Origin: Gnetum montanum
Taxonomy: Eukaryota; Streptophyta; Gnetopsida; Gnetales; Gnetaceae
Reading direction: 5' to 3'
DNA length: 64,000 bases
NCBI GenBank assembly: GCA_015680685.1
Contig: MNCI01022655.1
Location: 607-64,606 of the forward strand
Positions 46,431-58,021 of this stretch are shown here, piece by piece. The notes beneath the pieces are model-generated. The model made no database searches and was not told where the DNA came from. It was given only the letters and a program-made list of their open reading frames with translations. The stretch's first letter is position 1. Each line of letters opens with the position of its first letter. A program made the translations under genes and the position numbers.

Positions 46431-47949
46431 GGGTACCATAAAAAGAAGGGCCCTAGTAAATAAGGAAGAGGCCCTGGTCAACCAGAAAGAGGCCTCCACC
46501 GATGATCCCTTCATCAAATGTAGTTCAGCGTCAAAAGAGCAGATAAACTCGAAGAGCACTGCCATGATGTTGAGTTAGCTATAAGGAGGGGAGCTACAAC
46601 TTGATGCTGCTGAGTTTGACTTCATGTTTGATAGTTTGTCGATGGGTGAGCCCCCCGCTATCACCCCTAAGGGTTTGATGGGTAGGAACTTTACACTGTC
46701 ATTTGCGTTTCTCATCAGCTTTATTGTAGTCCTCTCGGTCATGACTAACACATTTTTTATGTAGAAAACACCATTGTTGACACTGCAGGCCCTTCTTTGA
46801 TCTGCCTACAACCATCGGCCGAGACCCCTGATAAGTTTTCTTTCATGCAGGGTGTGGTCAACAACATGATCGACTATCTAAAGTGGATCAATCTGGAAGT
46901 GGGTGAGTGAAGTAGCTACGCTAGGCTTTTTTAAATTACTAAACTCTGCTACATTGTTGTGACTAATGTCTTTTGTGTGCGATTGAAAGCAGTTAAAGTT
47001 GACACCATGCCTACATTCCCATCGAAAGTGACCAAAGTACCTCGTCGCATATATAATGAGGCTAGCAAATATGCGTTGTACTCAGCATGCTCCTTGTGGT
47101 AGTCTAGGTGTGTAAAAGAAGACTTGTGGAAATGGGTCTAGCGGCTTGAGAAGGAGAAGGCAAATCTAACCGCCGAAGTGGGATACCTTAGGTCCAGGAA
47201 TGAGTTCCTTTTGGCTAGGGATAACAATGATGGTAGTTGGCACATGGCTGTTATTGATTATACAAGATATTAGATGGTCATGCAGTGCAACAATGAGGCC
47301 GCATGTGAAATAATAGAGCAGCGTATGCAAATGGACTTGTTGGCCCAGAAGAACCAATATTGGAAAGACTATAGTGTAAGAGTTTACGAGTGGGAGCAAT
47401 CACAGAAAAACCATAAGCATATGTATAAACTAGGAACGTGCCTCCTACCATAAATAGTACTAAGATGCTTCTGTTAAGTTGTATATACATGAAGTGTTCC
47501 TGGATGCCATTGGTGCTTCTGGGGCTTACGAAAAGTTCATGCAACAAGTGACGGTCAGTGAATCCCTTGAACAGGAAGTGAGTTTCCCTGTAGGTGGGAC
47601 TGCCACTGCCTCCTTTTCTCCAAGGCCACTGAGATGGATGGCTATTGAAAAGGAGAAAGTTACAGCAAACACTGACTTAAGAGATAGGCACTGGGTGGAC
47701 ATTACCGAAGAGGAGGTCTGGCAATGCCTCGGGACTAGCTTGGATTGCATACCCCCTGAGACAAACACCGGACCATCTCGGGTTAGTCACTTTTTTACCA
47801 TGCAACGATTTATTTTATTCTAGCTTTTATTGTGACTCTAGCTAATTACTTTAATTCTTATGATACAGAATCCAGATGAAGATACAAGGCCCTCTAAGGG
47901 CGGAAACGATGATGCAGAGGAAGATGATGCAGAAGAAGATGATGCATGA

Positions 47950-48580
47950 CAGCAAGGGATATTATTTTTATTTTTGAAAGAATATTGCAAACATTATTTA
48001 ATTGAGACTTTAAATGGAAGTTGAATTATGACAAGATTTGTTTTATTCTAGCTTTTGTATTATCTATGTTATTCATTTTTATCCTTTTTCATCTTAGTTT
48101 TAGGCCATTTCGGGCCATGGTCAGGTGATAAGAAAGAGAAATTTTATTTTATTATTCATTTTTTGAATAGCCAGTTTTAGGCCTTGGCAGGTCACAGTGG
48201 TAGTTTAAGGCCATTCCGGGCCATCACTAGTTTTAGGCCATTTCGGGCCATGGGATGATGGTAAAAAGAATTGCCAGTTTTAGGCCTTAGTGGCCTGTAA
48301 AATATGCAAACAAACTACACGACGCAAACCGTGTAAATATAGAGGATGTTAAAGCCAACGATGGATATAAAGCAAATGGTGCAAGTGTAGAGAAGTATGC
48401 GTAACGTAGCTATGCTAATGTGGACACTGTTTAACTTTGGAGTTGCTTTTTAACTAATCATGGATTTGACGATGTATAAGGTCGAGGGGCCTTATTGTGA
48501 TATTCCTCTATGCTATCGTTTGCTACTTGAAATGGCAGTTTAGACCACATTGTGACTTCTTTCGTGCTAGTTTTGGCTTG
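47950..48580. repeat. E4 aORF 3' flank with GGCC-type dyad array
   Basis: After the aORF stop there is AT-rich sequence (possible polyadenylation region). From 48090 to 48300 five units of CAGTTTTAGGCCATTTCGGGCC follow, three of them perfect GGCC-N6-GGCC dyads. From 48310 to 48580 I see no feature beyond a few GTAGCTATGCTA words. Confidence 0.7.
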
Positions 48581-49130
48581 TTTAGGTGCCTCCATTTGAA
48601 TGGGGACTTGTTCTTAAGAGACTTTGATCTCTGAACCTTGCTCTACCCCCATATTGTTTATGGTTCGAGAAGTTACTTCATTGCCATGTATCACCACTTC
48701 CCCTCCCACATAGGGTAAATGGATCTCTTGATGTATCAATGATGAAACGACCCTTAGTTGGGCCAACCATGACCTCCCCAAAATCAGGTTGAATCCTAGC
48801 ATCTCCTCTACCACTATAAACATTGTGTTTGTGGGGAACTAGTCCCCTGCCACAAAGTTAATTTGCATAGTCCCTTTTACCTACACTCTTGCCCCATTAA
48901 ACGTCTTTAGGTAGGATTTCATCATGGGCTTGATCTGATCCACTAGGCCCAACTTGTCCACAATAGGAAAAAGGATGACATTGGTCACGGCACAATCATC
49001 GACGTGAACTCTTTGGATCTTGTGTTGGATGACTCAAATTGTGATGAACATCGGTGCCGTTGTCACCTGACCCTTTTCAAGGTCATCTTTAATGGACCCG
49101 TCACAAAATGTTAACTAAGCAAGCCCTGGT
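48581..49130 (-). pseudogene. E4 aspartic protease
   Basis: Minus strand, broken by stops: QRVHVDDCAVTNVILFPIVD (active-site segment, near 48950-49020), KLGLVDQIKP, and the open FIVVEEMLGFNLILGRSWLA and IHQEIHLPYVGGEVVIHGNE (48823-48614). Equivalent to the E5 protease, which is intact across this span. Confidence 0.75.
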
Positions 49131-51704
49131 TTTTCATATGTAGAAGGAGCATAACTATGTGAATTTCCTTTTCCTCTGCTGGTATGCTTTCATCCACCAG
49201 TATGGATGTCAACATATGAACCAAGGCCTCACGATGTGCCGTAGAGGTCATCACTAGGTCATACAGGCTCAAAGTTGTATTCTTCTATTTTAGAGCCTGC
49301 TTGACCTGAGTGAGGGTGTTTAGTAGGTCCTATCCCCTCTCCTATTGCTTGATACCCTTCTCTTCCTCCATTCGTCCTAGGAGACGAATTTCTCGAGGAG
49401 AAATTTTAGGCTTGGGGTTGGACCTCTTTGGGCAGGCCAACAATGATTGCTTGGGTGTAGCAGCATTAGCTATTGATGAAGAGGGGGGTGAAGGCATGGA
49501 AGATGAGGGGGTAGGCTTAGGGAGCTTGAGGAATTACATTTTTTAGCCACCTCAGCTGTCAAACACTCTTCTCTTTTCCTTGGACAAGCAGGCTATGATG
49601 CCATCTTATGCAGGGTGGGGGTAGTTCAGTGGTTTGGCCCCCTAATGATGAATGGTGTTTGTGGCATTAGTGTGGGTGGTGGTGCAGTCTTGATTACGGA
49701 AGGTACAGGGGCAGATGTCTGAGGAGGGACCTTGAGGACAAACGGTTGCTACACTTTCTTTCTTACCATTACTAGTGTCAGTGCACTACGTTAAGGCACA
49801 CAAACCACAAATGGTTGTTGAGGCGGTTTGGGATTACTATCTATGCCAATAGTGTTAATGATGTAGCTGGCATTGTTGGCGTTAAGTGGGTCTATGTAAA
49901 TGTGCATAGATTGATTCTCGGGGTGCATGGGGTTACTTTCATCTAGAACCAACTTCCCCTAATCAATCATTCTTTGAATGTCATCTTTTAGGGCTAAACA
50001 GTAAACCATGTCATGACCACAGAGTTGGTGGTAGTCACAGAACCGTTCTAGCCTGAAATTCTTAGGAATTGAAGGCTTGTTGGGCAAAGCCAAGGATGGG
50101 TTCCTAAGAAGTTCGCAATACTGTTGATGCCTTTTGGTTGCCTCCTCTAACATCTTCTTGTGTTAAATATACCTTGCCCCTAGCAATTGCTTTAGGAGTT
50201 CTGAATGCTTGATAGGTAATGGGGTGTATTTAGAGTGATCTTTACACTCGAAATTAGGCTTAGGTGGGGTGGATTCTTTAGGTAACGACGTAGCGGGTTG
50301 AGTGGCATTACTTGGGTTAGGCACGGGGTTAGCTGTCTGTGGTTGCTTTCTTGTTATTGTTGTTTTTTGGCTAGGCCTCATTTGCCACAATGGCCACCGT
50401 GGTCGTCACGGCCTTGCCCTTCTCTTTGTCCTTCTTGATATACATGTTTTTATATGCAACATAGGTCAAATCTTTACTTGCCTCATCTAGGTCTTGAATT
50501 CTCTTGGTTTGGGCAAAAGCTTGACTAAGAGTTTGTGGAGCTAGGTAATACAGTTTGGACTTAATAAAGTCATTTACTACACCCTTAAAGATGGCCAGTA
50601 GGTGGGCCTCCGTGATAGTCTTAAGAATCTCATTTAGGGTAGCACTCCACTGCTATATAAATTTTTGGACTGATTCCAGTGGATCTTACTTAATGCTCAT
50701 TAACTAATCCATAGTAACCTCTGGTTTCAAGTTATACTTGAAACAAGTTACGAATTGAGTTAACAGCTCCTCTAGGGTTGAGATAGAAGAGCGTGGGAGT
50801 GCACGGTACCAGTCTGAAGCTTTTCCCATTAGAGACATAGTAAAGACACAGATGGTGGTGTGCAGCCATTGTTGAAGTAGAAGGGACTCAAATCTAAACA
50901 TCACAAGATGCACATTGGGATCACCCTCCCTATTGTATTTTGTAAAGTGGTGGAGTGGAATCTTGGGGGGTAATGTGAGCATGGGAACTACCAAGCTAAT
51001 GGGATCATTATGATAAAAATCCATGGCTTGTACTATGTCAGAACCGGTAGCTTTCAAGTGCTTAATTTCTTCAATAAGGGTCCGGATGAGTTGGAATGCT
51101 TGATCCAAACCTGGGAATGATGCAGAAGATTTTGGGGTTGTGGGGGCAACTGCCATTGGTGGTGTGGTAGTGGCAATGACCTGGCTCATAGGTGGTGTCG
51201 TTGGCGCAGCCCCTACGAAGGGTGTTGTTTATGCTATCCACCACCCAGTGGGTGGTGCTGTTGGAGTGACAACTGCTGGTGGTGGCATAGGGTAGGTTTT
51301 TTGCATGATTGGTGGGGTAGACCACTATCCTGTGCTTGGTTGTACCATTTTTGCAACCTGGTACGCTTGATGGTGAATGTAGTGCGACATTTGGGAAGGT
51401 TGCGAAGTAGGGGGAGAAGTGAATGGGGTCCACCATGTGGCTAGGGGTGGGCCTGCCACTGATGGTGGAATAGGTGTAGATGCTAGAATAGAAGTAGAGA
51501 CTGTATGCAACTACGACATAGGTACCATGTGCATGTAAGGTAGGGTAGCCGTGATCGGTGCTTGGTATGATGAAGGGATAGATTGGGGAACAAATTGTGG
51601 TGGGATAATGCCTAGAAACGAGATGGAGGAATAGGCGTGTTGATATGTCGAGACTATGGCATGACTACCCATGGCCAATGAAACTATAGTTTGTGATGGG
51701 GTGG
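49131..51704 (-). pseudogene. E4 gag, interrupted by E5 at its N-terminal side
   Basis: Tat-type capsid protein. Open stretch 51189-50704: FPGLDQAFQLIRTLIEEIKH, MDFYHNDPISLVVPMLTLP, KYNREGDPNVHLVMFRFE, LMGKASDWYRALPRSSIS, FVTCFKYNLKPE. A basic region and the knuckle FCDYHQLCGHDMVYCLALKD follow (50153-49959), then a Pro-rich linker with DPLNANNASYIINTIGI-like text (about 49850-49900). The N-terminal Pro/Ser/Thr-rich part (51704-51190) reads without a stop in places (LAMGSHAIVSTYQHAYSS) and stops exactly at the E5 LTR. Moderately decayed. Confidence 0.8.
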
Positions 51705-53428
51705 TGAAATACCACTAATTTCAGCCTAACACTTTGAAACGAGAACGACTCAGATCCTTTTTGGCTTTTTGGAAGGCAAAATTTGACTAAGGCATGTAAC
51801 TCACGCTGAGGTCACGTTGGCAATGTAAGTACAATGTGAGTAACTTTGACCACTTCAAAATCAAGTCAAAGATGGTCTAATCTGAAGGTGCAAGCCATCC
51901 TCAAGGGCCACTAATATCCACTCCAAGTTTCAGCATACGAGAATTCAAATTTCGAGACAAATTGTTCACATTTTCACACTCACACTGAGGTCACACTAGC
52001 AACGTGAGTGCAGCGTGGGCAACTCTAAAACCCCCCCAAAACTGAGTCGAAATGACTTGATTCCAAGGTGCAAGTCATCCTCAAAGTTCATCGTCAACAA
52101 AATTCAAGTCCCAGCCTCCATAATTCTAGATTTCAGGTTCAAAATTGCAATTTTTTGCAGCTCACACTATGGTCATGCTGCACTCACACTAGCAGTGTGA
52201 GTCTAGCGTGAGCTACCAAAAGTGGCTAAAAAATCACTCTCAGGCTCAGTTTTTGACTTGCAGATCACTCTTAGGGTCAAACACAGTTAGGCAATCATTG
52301 CACTTAAAGAATAGGCTTCAAAAATCAAAATTTGATGTGAAATATGTCCTTTTTAGCTCACTCATGCTGAGGTCATGCTGAGGTAACACTGATAGCATGA
52401 GTGTAGCGTTAGTACTGGTAAGACTCGGTCAAAAGCACACCAAACACATGCTGAGGACATGCCAAGACCAAATGAACTCATGCTAGAAGCCCTGGTGAAA
52501 TAGAGATGCCTCAAATAGCCACAAAACCACTCAAATCGACATCTTGCAGTAGTCAATTCAGAGACCGAGAAGTTTCAAGCAAGTCGGAGTCAATCTCTCT
52601 TGTTGTACATTATCATTTTCATTGTAAATTTTCATCATTTGTGACCTTGCCAAGCTCTTACGCTCAAAATTGTATGTGCTTCCACGAGCATAAGTTAGCT
52701 TGAGTAAGGTAACACACGTTATAAGATACAGTGCATCCGATCAAGAACGTAGCCTACCCACGCACGTCCAACTCACACACAGTTGTCCACTAGACACGTG
52801 TCACATGATCCATTTCCCTCTCATCTCTCAACCATTGATTCCATCCATGAATTATGTGCCCGAACTTGGCCAAACCTTATAAATACCCTATCAATTCACA
52901 TATATGGGGTTGGCAATTTTGAAGGTTGATGGCTTAGGAAGAACTAATCAACAACTTTGGATGCTCAAACACATGCAACTTTTAACATCCAAACACTTCT
53001 GAAACACATCACCCTGGGGCTCGATGCTTGACTTGTCATCCACAAGCGCATCTATGCTTTGACTGGTGCACACCCTTTCTAAGCAATACAATACAGTTCA
53101 TTTTGTTGACCATTATATTTTTTTCTTTATTTTTGAGTTTAGTTTACGCTTTGTTTACAATACAGTTTTGTTGACGCTCTGGTTTGTATCTAGTATATCA
53201 TTGTTTACATTTCGTGCATTATCAGTTACAATAACCCCAATGCAAGCCATAGTTTACGCTCAGGGAAGTCCTTGGTTGATTTGCATGTAGACCATCCAAG
53301 GTACTTTGCCTTCATTTCCTTTTTCCAGCTTGCCCTCATGCAAAGGTAGGATTAGCTATACCCGTCCGGTGATCCCTCAATATCTATTTTTCCATTCCAA
53401 TGTTTCACCACCAATTTTAGTCAGTACA
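51705..53428 (+). repeat. E5 5' LTR
   Basis: TGAAATACCACTAATTTCAG... to ...GTCAGTACA, 1724 bases. The first 890 bases recur at 63110-64000. It contains repeated CTCACGCTG / CAGCGTGAG words in both orientations, for example ACTCACACT-AGC-AGTGTGAGT at 52182-52202. The TATA box is at 52878-52885. Confidence 0.85.
52878..52885 (+). promoter_or_regulatory. E5 LTR TATA box
   Basis: CCTTATAAATACCCTATC on the + strand, the same TATAAATACC core as in the minus-oriented LTRs. This confirms that E5 runs the other way. Confidence 0.7.
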
Positions 53429-53434
53429 GTAAAT

Positions 53435-53450
53435 TGGTGCTAGAAGGAGG
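53435..53450 (+). other. E5 primer-binding site candidate
   Basis: TGGTGCTAGAAGGAGG starts 6 bases after the LTR end, and 14 of its 16 bases match the E1 site. The priming tRNA is not identified. Confidence 0.6.
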
Positions 53451-53790
53451 ACTTGACTTATTTACCATCTACCAAAACGTTGATCACACTACCTATCCAA
53501 ACACCGCACAGATGAAGTGCTAAAATTAAAGCCTAGCTTGTCAAGCTAGCTTGCACAAGCTCAGCTTGACTTACCCCTCAACTACTCAAACTATAGCTAC
53601 TCACGCTTTCAGTTACTCACACTACAACTACTCACGCTATCAACTACTCACACTGTCAGTTACTCAGGCTATTAGTTATTCACACTGCAGCTACTCATGC
53701 TGCCAGCTACTCATGCTAAAATCTTCTAGCCCAGTTTCTTCACGCTCACTGTGGAATCCTCCCAGATCAACCCAGTGACACTACCAATCT
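53451..53790 (+). repeat. E5 leader with CTACTCACGCT tandem array
   Basis: No gene. From about 53577 to 53722 there are eight to nine degenerate units of roughly 17-18 bases, core AACTACTCACGCTATC, using the same CTCACGCT word as the E5 LTR palindromes. Confidence 0.75.
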
Positions 53791-56520
53791 CTAAATTTGG
53801 GGCTAAAACCTTGAACCCTGTGACTACTACAGAACCCATAACTATTATTGAATAGATAAATCCCCAAGGTCCTATGTGCCAATCACTTAGGCTATAGGGC
53901 AAAGACCCTACTTATGCAACTCTCACACCAGAACAGTATAACTTCATCTATGTCAAGATCCAAGCCAACCTGCCTATAGATCGTGTACAGAGAGAAGTGA
54001 AGCAAAACTATGAACATATTTACAAAGGGGGTCGTGAGTTCACTCCCTCAGCATTTGATATAATCCCCTTGTCTAAACACCATCACCGACTTATATCTCA
54101 GCTTCTTATGGTAAGAAGTCAAGCCTTACAGCTACCTTCGATAAAGCCTCAGAGTGGAGATGAGGAAGATGACTTTGCAGCCCAGTCCGAGTATGGGGAT
54201 TCATGTCATACTATTATTCCCCACGCCCATACAAACTCATTATTCCATCCTTTCCTAGAAGAAACTATGCTTCCTCCTTCATCCGCAAACACTCAAGCAC
54301 CAGTTTCTCAACAAGAAGTACCTGCTTCCATTCCCATCTTCTCCATGCTCAACATTCAATTTGATACATCCACTTCCATCATACCTCTACAAGTATTGTC
54401 CCAACAACTCCCTCCCCAAACTAATGTAGGATCGACCTTTCAGCCTCAAGTGATTGGGATGCCATTGGTTATACCAACTTCCATGTCCATCCATTACATA
54501 CCACAAGTGCAAATCCAAGGAGCACCATTGATCACTTCAACCCAACACGTTCAGCAACATCCTGTAGTCTCATCTCTAAATGTTGCTCTGCCACAGCAAT
54601 CGATAATTCAATATTCCTTCTTTGAATAAATAATACAACAATCGAATTACTATCAATCACGACCCACTCAACCCACTAGTCTGCCTACCGCCCAAGAGTG
54701 GGAAAATCCAAAGAAAATGATGCATTCGCTAATAGAGGAGATAAGGCACCTTAAAATTGTGAACACTGAAGAAATTAAAGTACTAGAATTCTATCAAGAT
54801 GATCCAATTAGCCCCTCAATTCCACTGTTAACCTTGCCAAAGGGAGTCTCATTACCCCAGCTAACCAAGTACAATGGAGAGGGAGATCCAAACGCCCACT
54901 TAGTAACATTTTGAATAGAATGTCTATTGCTTCAGGCATGGCCTCATGCAATTCTACGTGTATTTGCCATGTCCCTAATGGGAAAAGCCCTAGACTAGTA
55001 TCGAGCTTTACCCCATAACTCCAAATCCTCTCTGGAGGATTTGTTACATTAGTTTGTTACTCGCTTTAAATATAATTTAAACCTTGAATCCACACTAGAT
55101 AGCTTGATTTAGATTAAACAAGTGCCATTAGAGCCAGTGTAGAAATTTATCTAGAGGTGGAGTGCAGCCTTGAATGAACCTCATGAGCCCATCCCTGAAA
55201 CATATCTGCTTACCATCCTTAAAGAAGTAGTGAATGACTTTATTAAATCGAAAATTTATTATTTCAATGCCCGTACCTTAAGTTAAGCATTTGTGCAAAT
55301 TAAGAAATAGAAGAGGTGCCGCAAAAAAGTAACGATCCAGCCTACTCAGCCTTTAGGAACCAACATAAGAGAAAAGATAAAGATAAATCCAAAACAACAG
55401 TAGCAGCAATGGTAGAGATACCCCAACCTATCAATCCAAGACAGAAAGGAAAACAACCTGCTGCTCCAACTGGCCATGAAAGAACCACACCTATGCCTAC
55501 ACCTGAATCTTCCTCAAATAAAAACACCAACATGGGTCACACTAGTACATTCGAACGAAAAGATCCCGCTCAATATACACTCTTGCCCATGAAGCCTTCA
55601 CAATTGTTAGATCAACTTCTAAAGCTAGATTAATCAAACATAAACAAATGTCTCCTGTGGCGTCTTGAAAACATGATCAATTCTGTGAGCTGGCCAAGAA
55701 CCCAGCTTTAGCAACAACTAATGAACCCCCCATTCCAAGAGGCTTTAGTTTGGATAGGTTTTGTGAATATCACCAATGGTGTGGTCATGGAACTGATTAC
55801 TGTTTCACCTTAAAATAGGATATACAACGCATGATTGACAAGGGTGAAATAGTATTTCATGAGGTAAACCTAGTAAGACCCAAAAACCAACCCATGGGGA
55901 TCTACAAAGACCCTCTCAACACTAATGATGCACCATATGTGACTAACACTATCCATGTGGAGAACGGACAGGATGTCCTACGAAAACATTTTGTAGTCCA
56001 TAGGCCCTTTGAAAATACACCTACCTCAACATCTCCTCAAATCCCTTTCTTCATACGCACATTACCCACACCACAAAAACCATTCTTCATCCACGTACCC
56101 CCTTCTGTCACAATAGCAACCATACGATTGGAAACCTGGCCCACTCCCTTCATGATCTAGGTGCCAAAACATGCTAATGTGCAACCCCCTACCATTCCCT
56201 CATGACCCCTACGAGAACATCTTGCTAACAAGCTGACATGAGAGCACCTAGAGAAGGAACGTCATGAGCACGAAGTAGGACCACCAAAGCCCATACTGTT
56301 AAATGTTGTTCCCACGGGTCCATCCACCAATGACCCTAGCACAAGTCACCAAGATAAGAATATTGGCACTCCTAGGATCCCAAACTCAACATCCCCAGTT
56401 GCCAACGCAAAAAATCCCGCTACAAGAGATACGAATGCTGGGTCAAATGGATCAAGTCTCCATAGATAAAGATGCCTCAAATGATAAAGATCTAGTGAGT
56501 GCATTGACTCAAGTCATGTA
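53791..56520 (+). pseudogene. E5 gag
   Basis: Structural polyprotein. A good frame runs from about 53890 to 54627 (acidic GDEEDDFAAQSEYGD, then a Gln/Pro-rich linker). Capsid text follows: MHSLIEEIRHLKIVNTEE, EFYQDDPISPSIPLLTLP, KYNGEGDPNAHLVTF (54717-54914), FAMSLMGKALD.YRALPHNS, FVTRFKYNLNLE. Then come a basic region (54-residue Lys/Arg-rich, 55316 onward), the knuckle FCEYHQWCGHGTDYCFTLK (55760-55815) and DPLNTNDAPYVTNTIHVEN. About ten stops and two or three frameshifts break it. The start codon is uncertain; the first in-frame ATG candidate is near 53874. Confidence 0.8.
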
Positions 56521-57440
56521 GGCTTTGAAACAAAAGAATACTTCCTTAAGCCTATATGATCTAGTAATGACTTCAACTGTACATCGGGAGGCACTCGTGC
56601 ACATGTTGACTTTGATCCCTATTAGTGAGGACCTTCCTGTAGACGAGCCATCTATTTATGTGGTACTATCCCCACAACCTCAAGAGTCAAGAACCACATC
56701 CCTAGAGTTTTGTGCTAACGACATCAAGTAGATGAGAAAACGGGAGAGGTTACTATAGCTCCTATGTTCATAATGATACAAGTCAACCATTTCAAAATAC
56801 GTAGAGCGCATGTCGATGATGGTGTGGCAACGAACGTAATACCCTTTCCTATCATTGAGAAACTAGGGCTTACAGAGCAAATACAACCCACAACAACCTA
56901 TTTCTTGAAATCCATCAGTGGTTCCCTTGTCATGGTGAAAGGTATGATTACCTTTGATTTCATAGCAAGGGATCAGTTCCCTACATCAGTTGAGTTCATA
57001 GTCGTTGACAAAATGCTATGGTTCAATTTGATTTTGGGATGTCCTTGGCTAGCTCAACTTGGAGTTATATCCTCACCAATCCATCAAGAGATCCACCTAC
57101 CTTACAAGGGCAGTGAGATCATCATACATGGGGATACAACAACATCACTTACTTCCTCACACTTGGGAATGGATCAAGGGTCAAAAATTTAGTTTTCTGA
57201 ACCTAAACAAGGAACCATGAGTATACTCCAAGACATAAATCCAATGTTAACTCATAATCCTACCAAAATTGAGGAAGCACCGAACAACACAAACATAGGA
57301 GCCATTCCCAATGACGTCTCTTGGTCGAAGCTACCCTTTGACATCACTAATGAAGGGGAAGGTGAGTATAAGATCGTACCTACATGCCCTACCCCTCACG
57401 TTAAACTACAAAAGATCAAGAAGCAACTCAATAACTAAGG
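56521..57440 (+). pseudogene. E5 aspartic protease and tail
   Basis: Open for 142 codons at 56764-57192: FKIRRAHVDDGVATNVIPFP (active-site segment DDG), FIVVDKMLWFNLILGCPWLA and IHQEIHLPYKGSEIIIHGD. One TAG follows; the tail continues to 57438 (MSILQDINPMLTHNP... KLQKIKKQLNN, TAA). This is the best-preserved protease in the window. The polyprotein ends here without RT, and the next 250 bases are dyad repeats. Confidence 0.85.
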
Positions 57441-57760
57441 CAAAACTACCAAGCGTCCGATATGACGTTAAACTACCAACCATCCAGTACAACGTTAAAC
57501 TACCCGCAAACATCCGCAATGACGTTAAACTAGCCATGGTTAGAAATGGCCAGTTCCTCTTTAAGCTCCCTAAAACTATTATTACTTTTGGCCTACTATG
57601 GCCTAAAACTGGTAAACCCTCTTCCTTTAACACAGATGTGACAGTCCATCATAACTTTAAACTGATGTACATTGCCCAAAATGGCTTTAAACTAGAGCTA
57701 GCATGTTACAAATACACAAACTCTTGTTATGCTACGTTAAATTTTCTTTTATAAGTCACA
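57441..57760. repeat. E5 dyad array between protease and aORF
   Basis: Seven or so units on the minus strand (reverse complement of AGTTTAACGTC... and AGTTTTAGGCC...). A perfect GGCC-TACTAT-GGCC lies near 57591. The CGTC/GATG units look like CGTC/GACG dyads half-decayed by CpG loss. Confidence 0.75.
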
Positions 57761-58021
57761 AGTTAAAATTTTGATTCATGCCTTCTCATTAGTTTTCTTT
57801 TTACAAATATTTGATTCATGTTTTGTTCTCTCATTTTACATTCACTACACACATATCTTCACTATAATACTTGAGAAAACAAATAAAAAGAGAAAACATA
57901 TAAAATAAAAAAATATACTGAACATCAATATGGTAATAAAATTCCAACACATTAGATCCATATTATTACATTTTTCCATCATACATCCAAAAACTCCAAA
58001 ACAACAAGCTCATGGAGGGGG
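57761..58021. other. AT-rich 3' flank of E5 aORF
   Basis: Extremely AT-rich, with ATATAAAATAAAAAAATATAC near 57900. A polyadenylation region for the minus-strand aORF is expected. No other feature. Confidence 0.4.

Larger units (their letters stand above)
43213..47949 (+). pseudogene. E4 antisense multi-exon gene (aORF)
   Basis: Unknown product. Exons: 1 43213-43338 (ATGATGGCACC start; one TAG), 2 44064-44511, 3 44608-44882, 4 44997-46045, 5 46190-46681, 6 46765-46912, 7 46993-47781, 8 47869-47949. Donors GTGAGT, GTATGT, GTAAAT, GTAGGA, GTGAGT and GTTAGT are readable. Exons 3 and 5 keep phase; exons 2, 4, 6 and 7 carry small frameshifts. Exon 4 is open for 199 residues (45116-45715: LIIPAVEMLDLANSFF, IFVDLFGVPSNG, EWLGATKGRKGI, SQGKTIGIEQAWIMREVMEE). 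Exon 5 is lengthened by an acidic repeat. Exon 8 ends in an acidic tail, DDAEEDDAEEDDA. Opposite to gag and pol, it may have been a protein gene with its own promoter. Confidence 0.85.
35491..51704 (-). mobile_element. E4: Tat-type Ty3 element with aORF between protease and RT
   Basis: Minus-strand order from the right: gag (cut by E5 at 51704), protease, GGCC dyad array (48090-48300), aORF on the + strand with its promoter (43074-47949), dyad array (42710-42940), pol (42561-39108), dyad array (38710-39095), 3' noncoding region, PPT and 3' LTR (35491-37333). Reading frames are longer and stops fewer than in E3, consistent with a later insertion. Confidence 0.85.
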
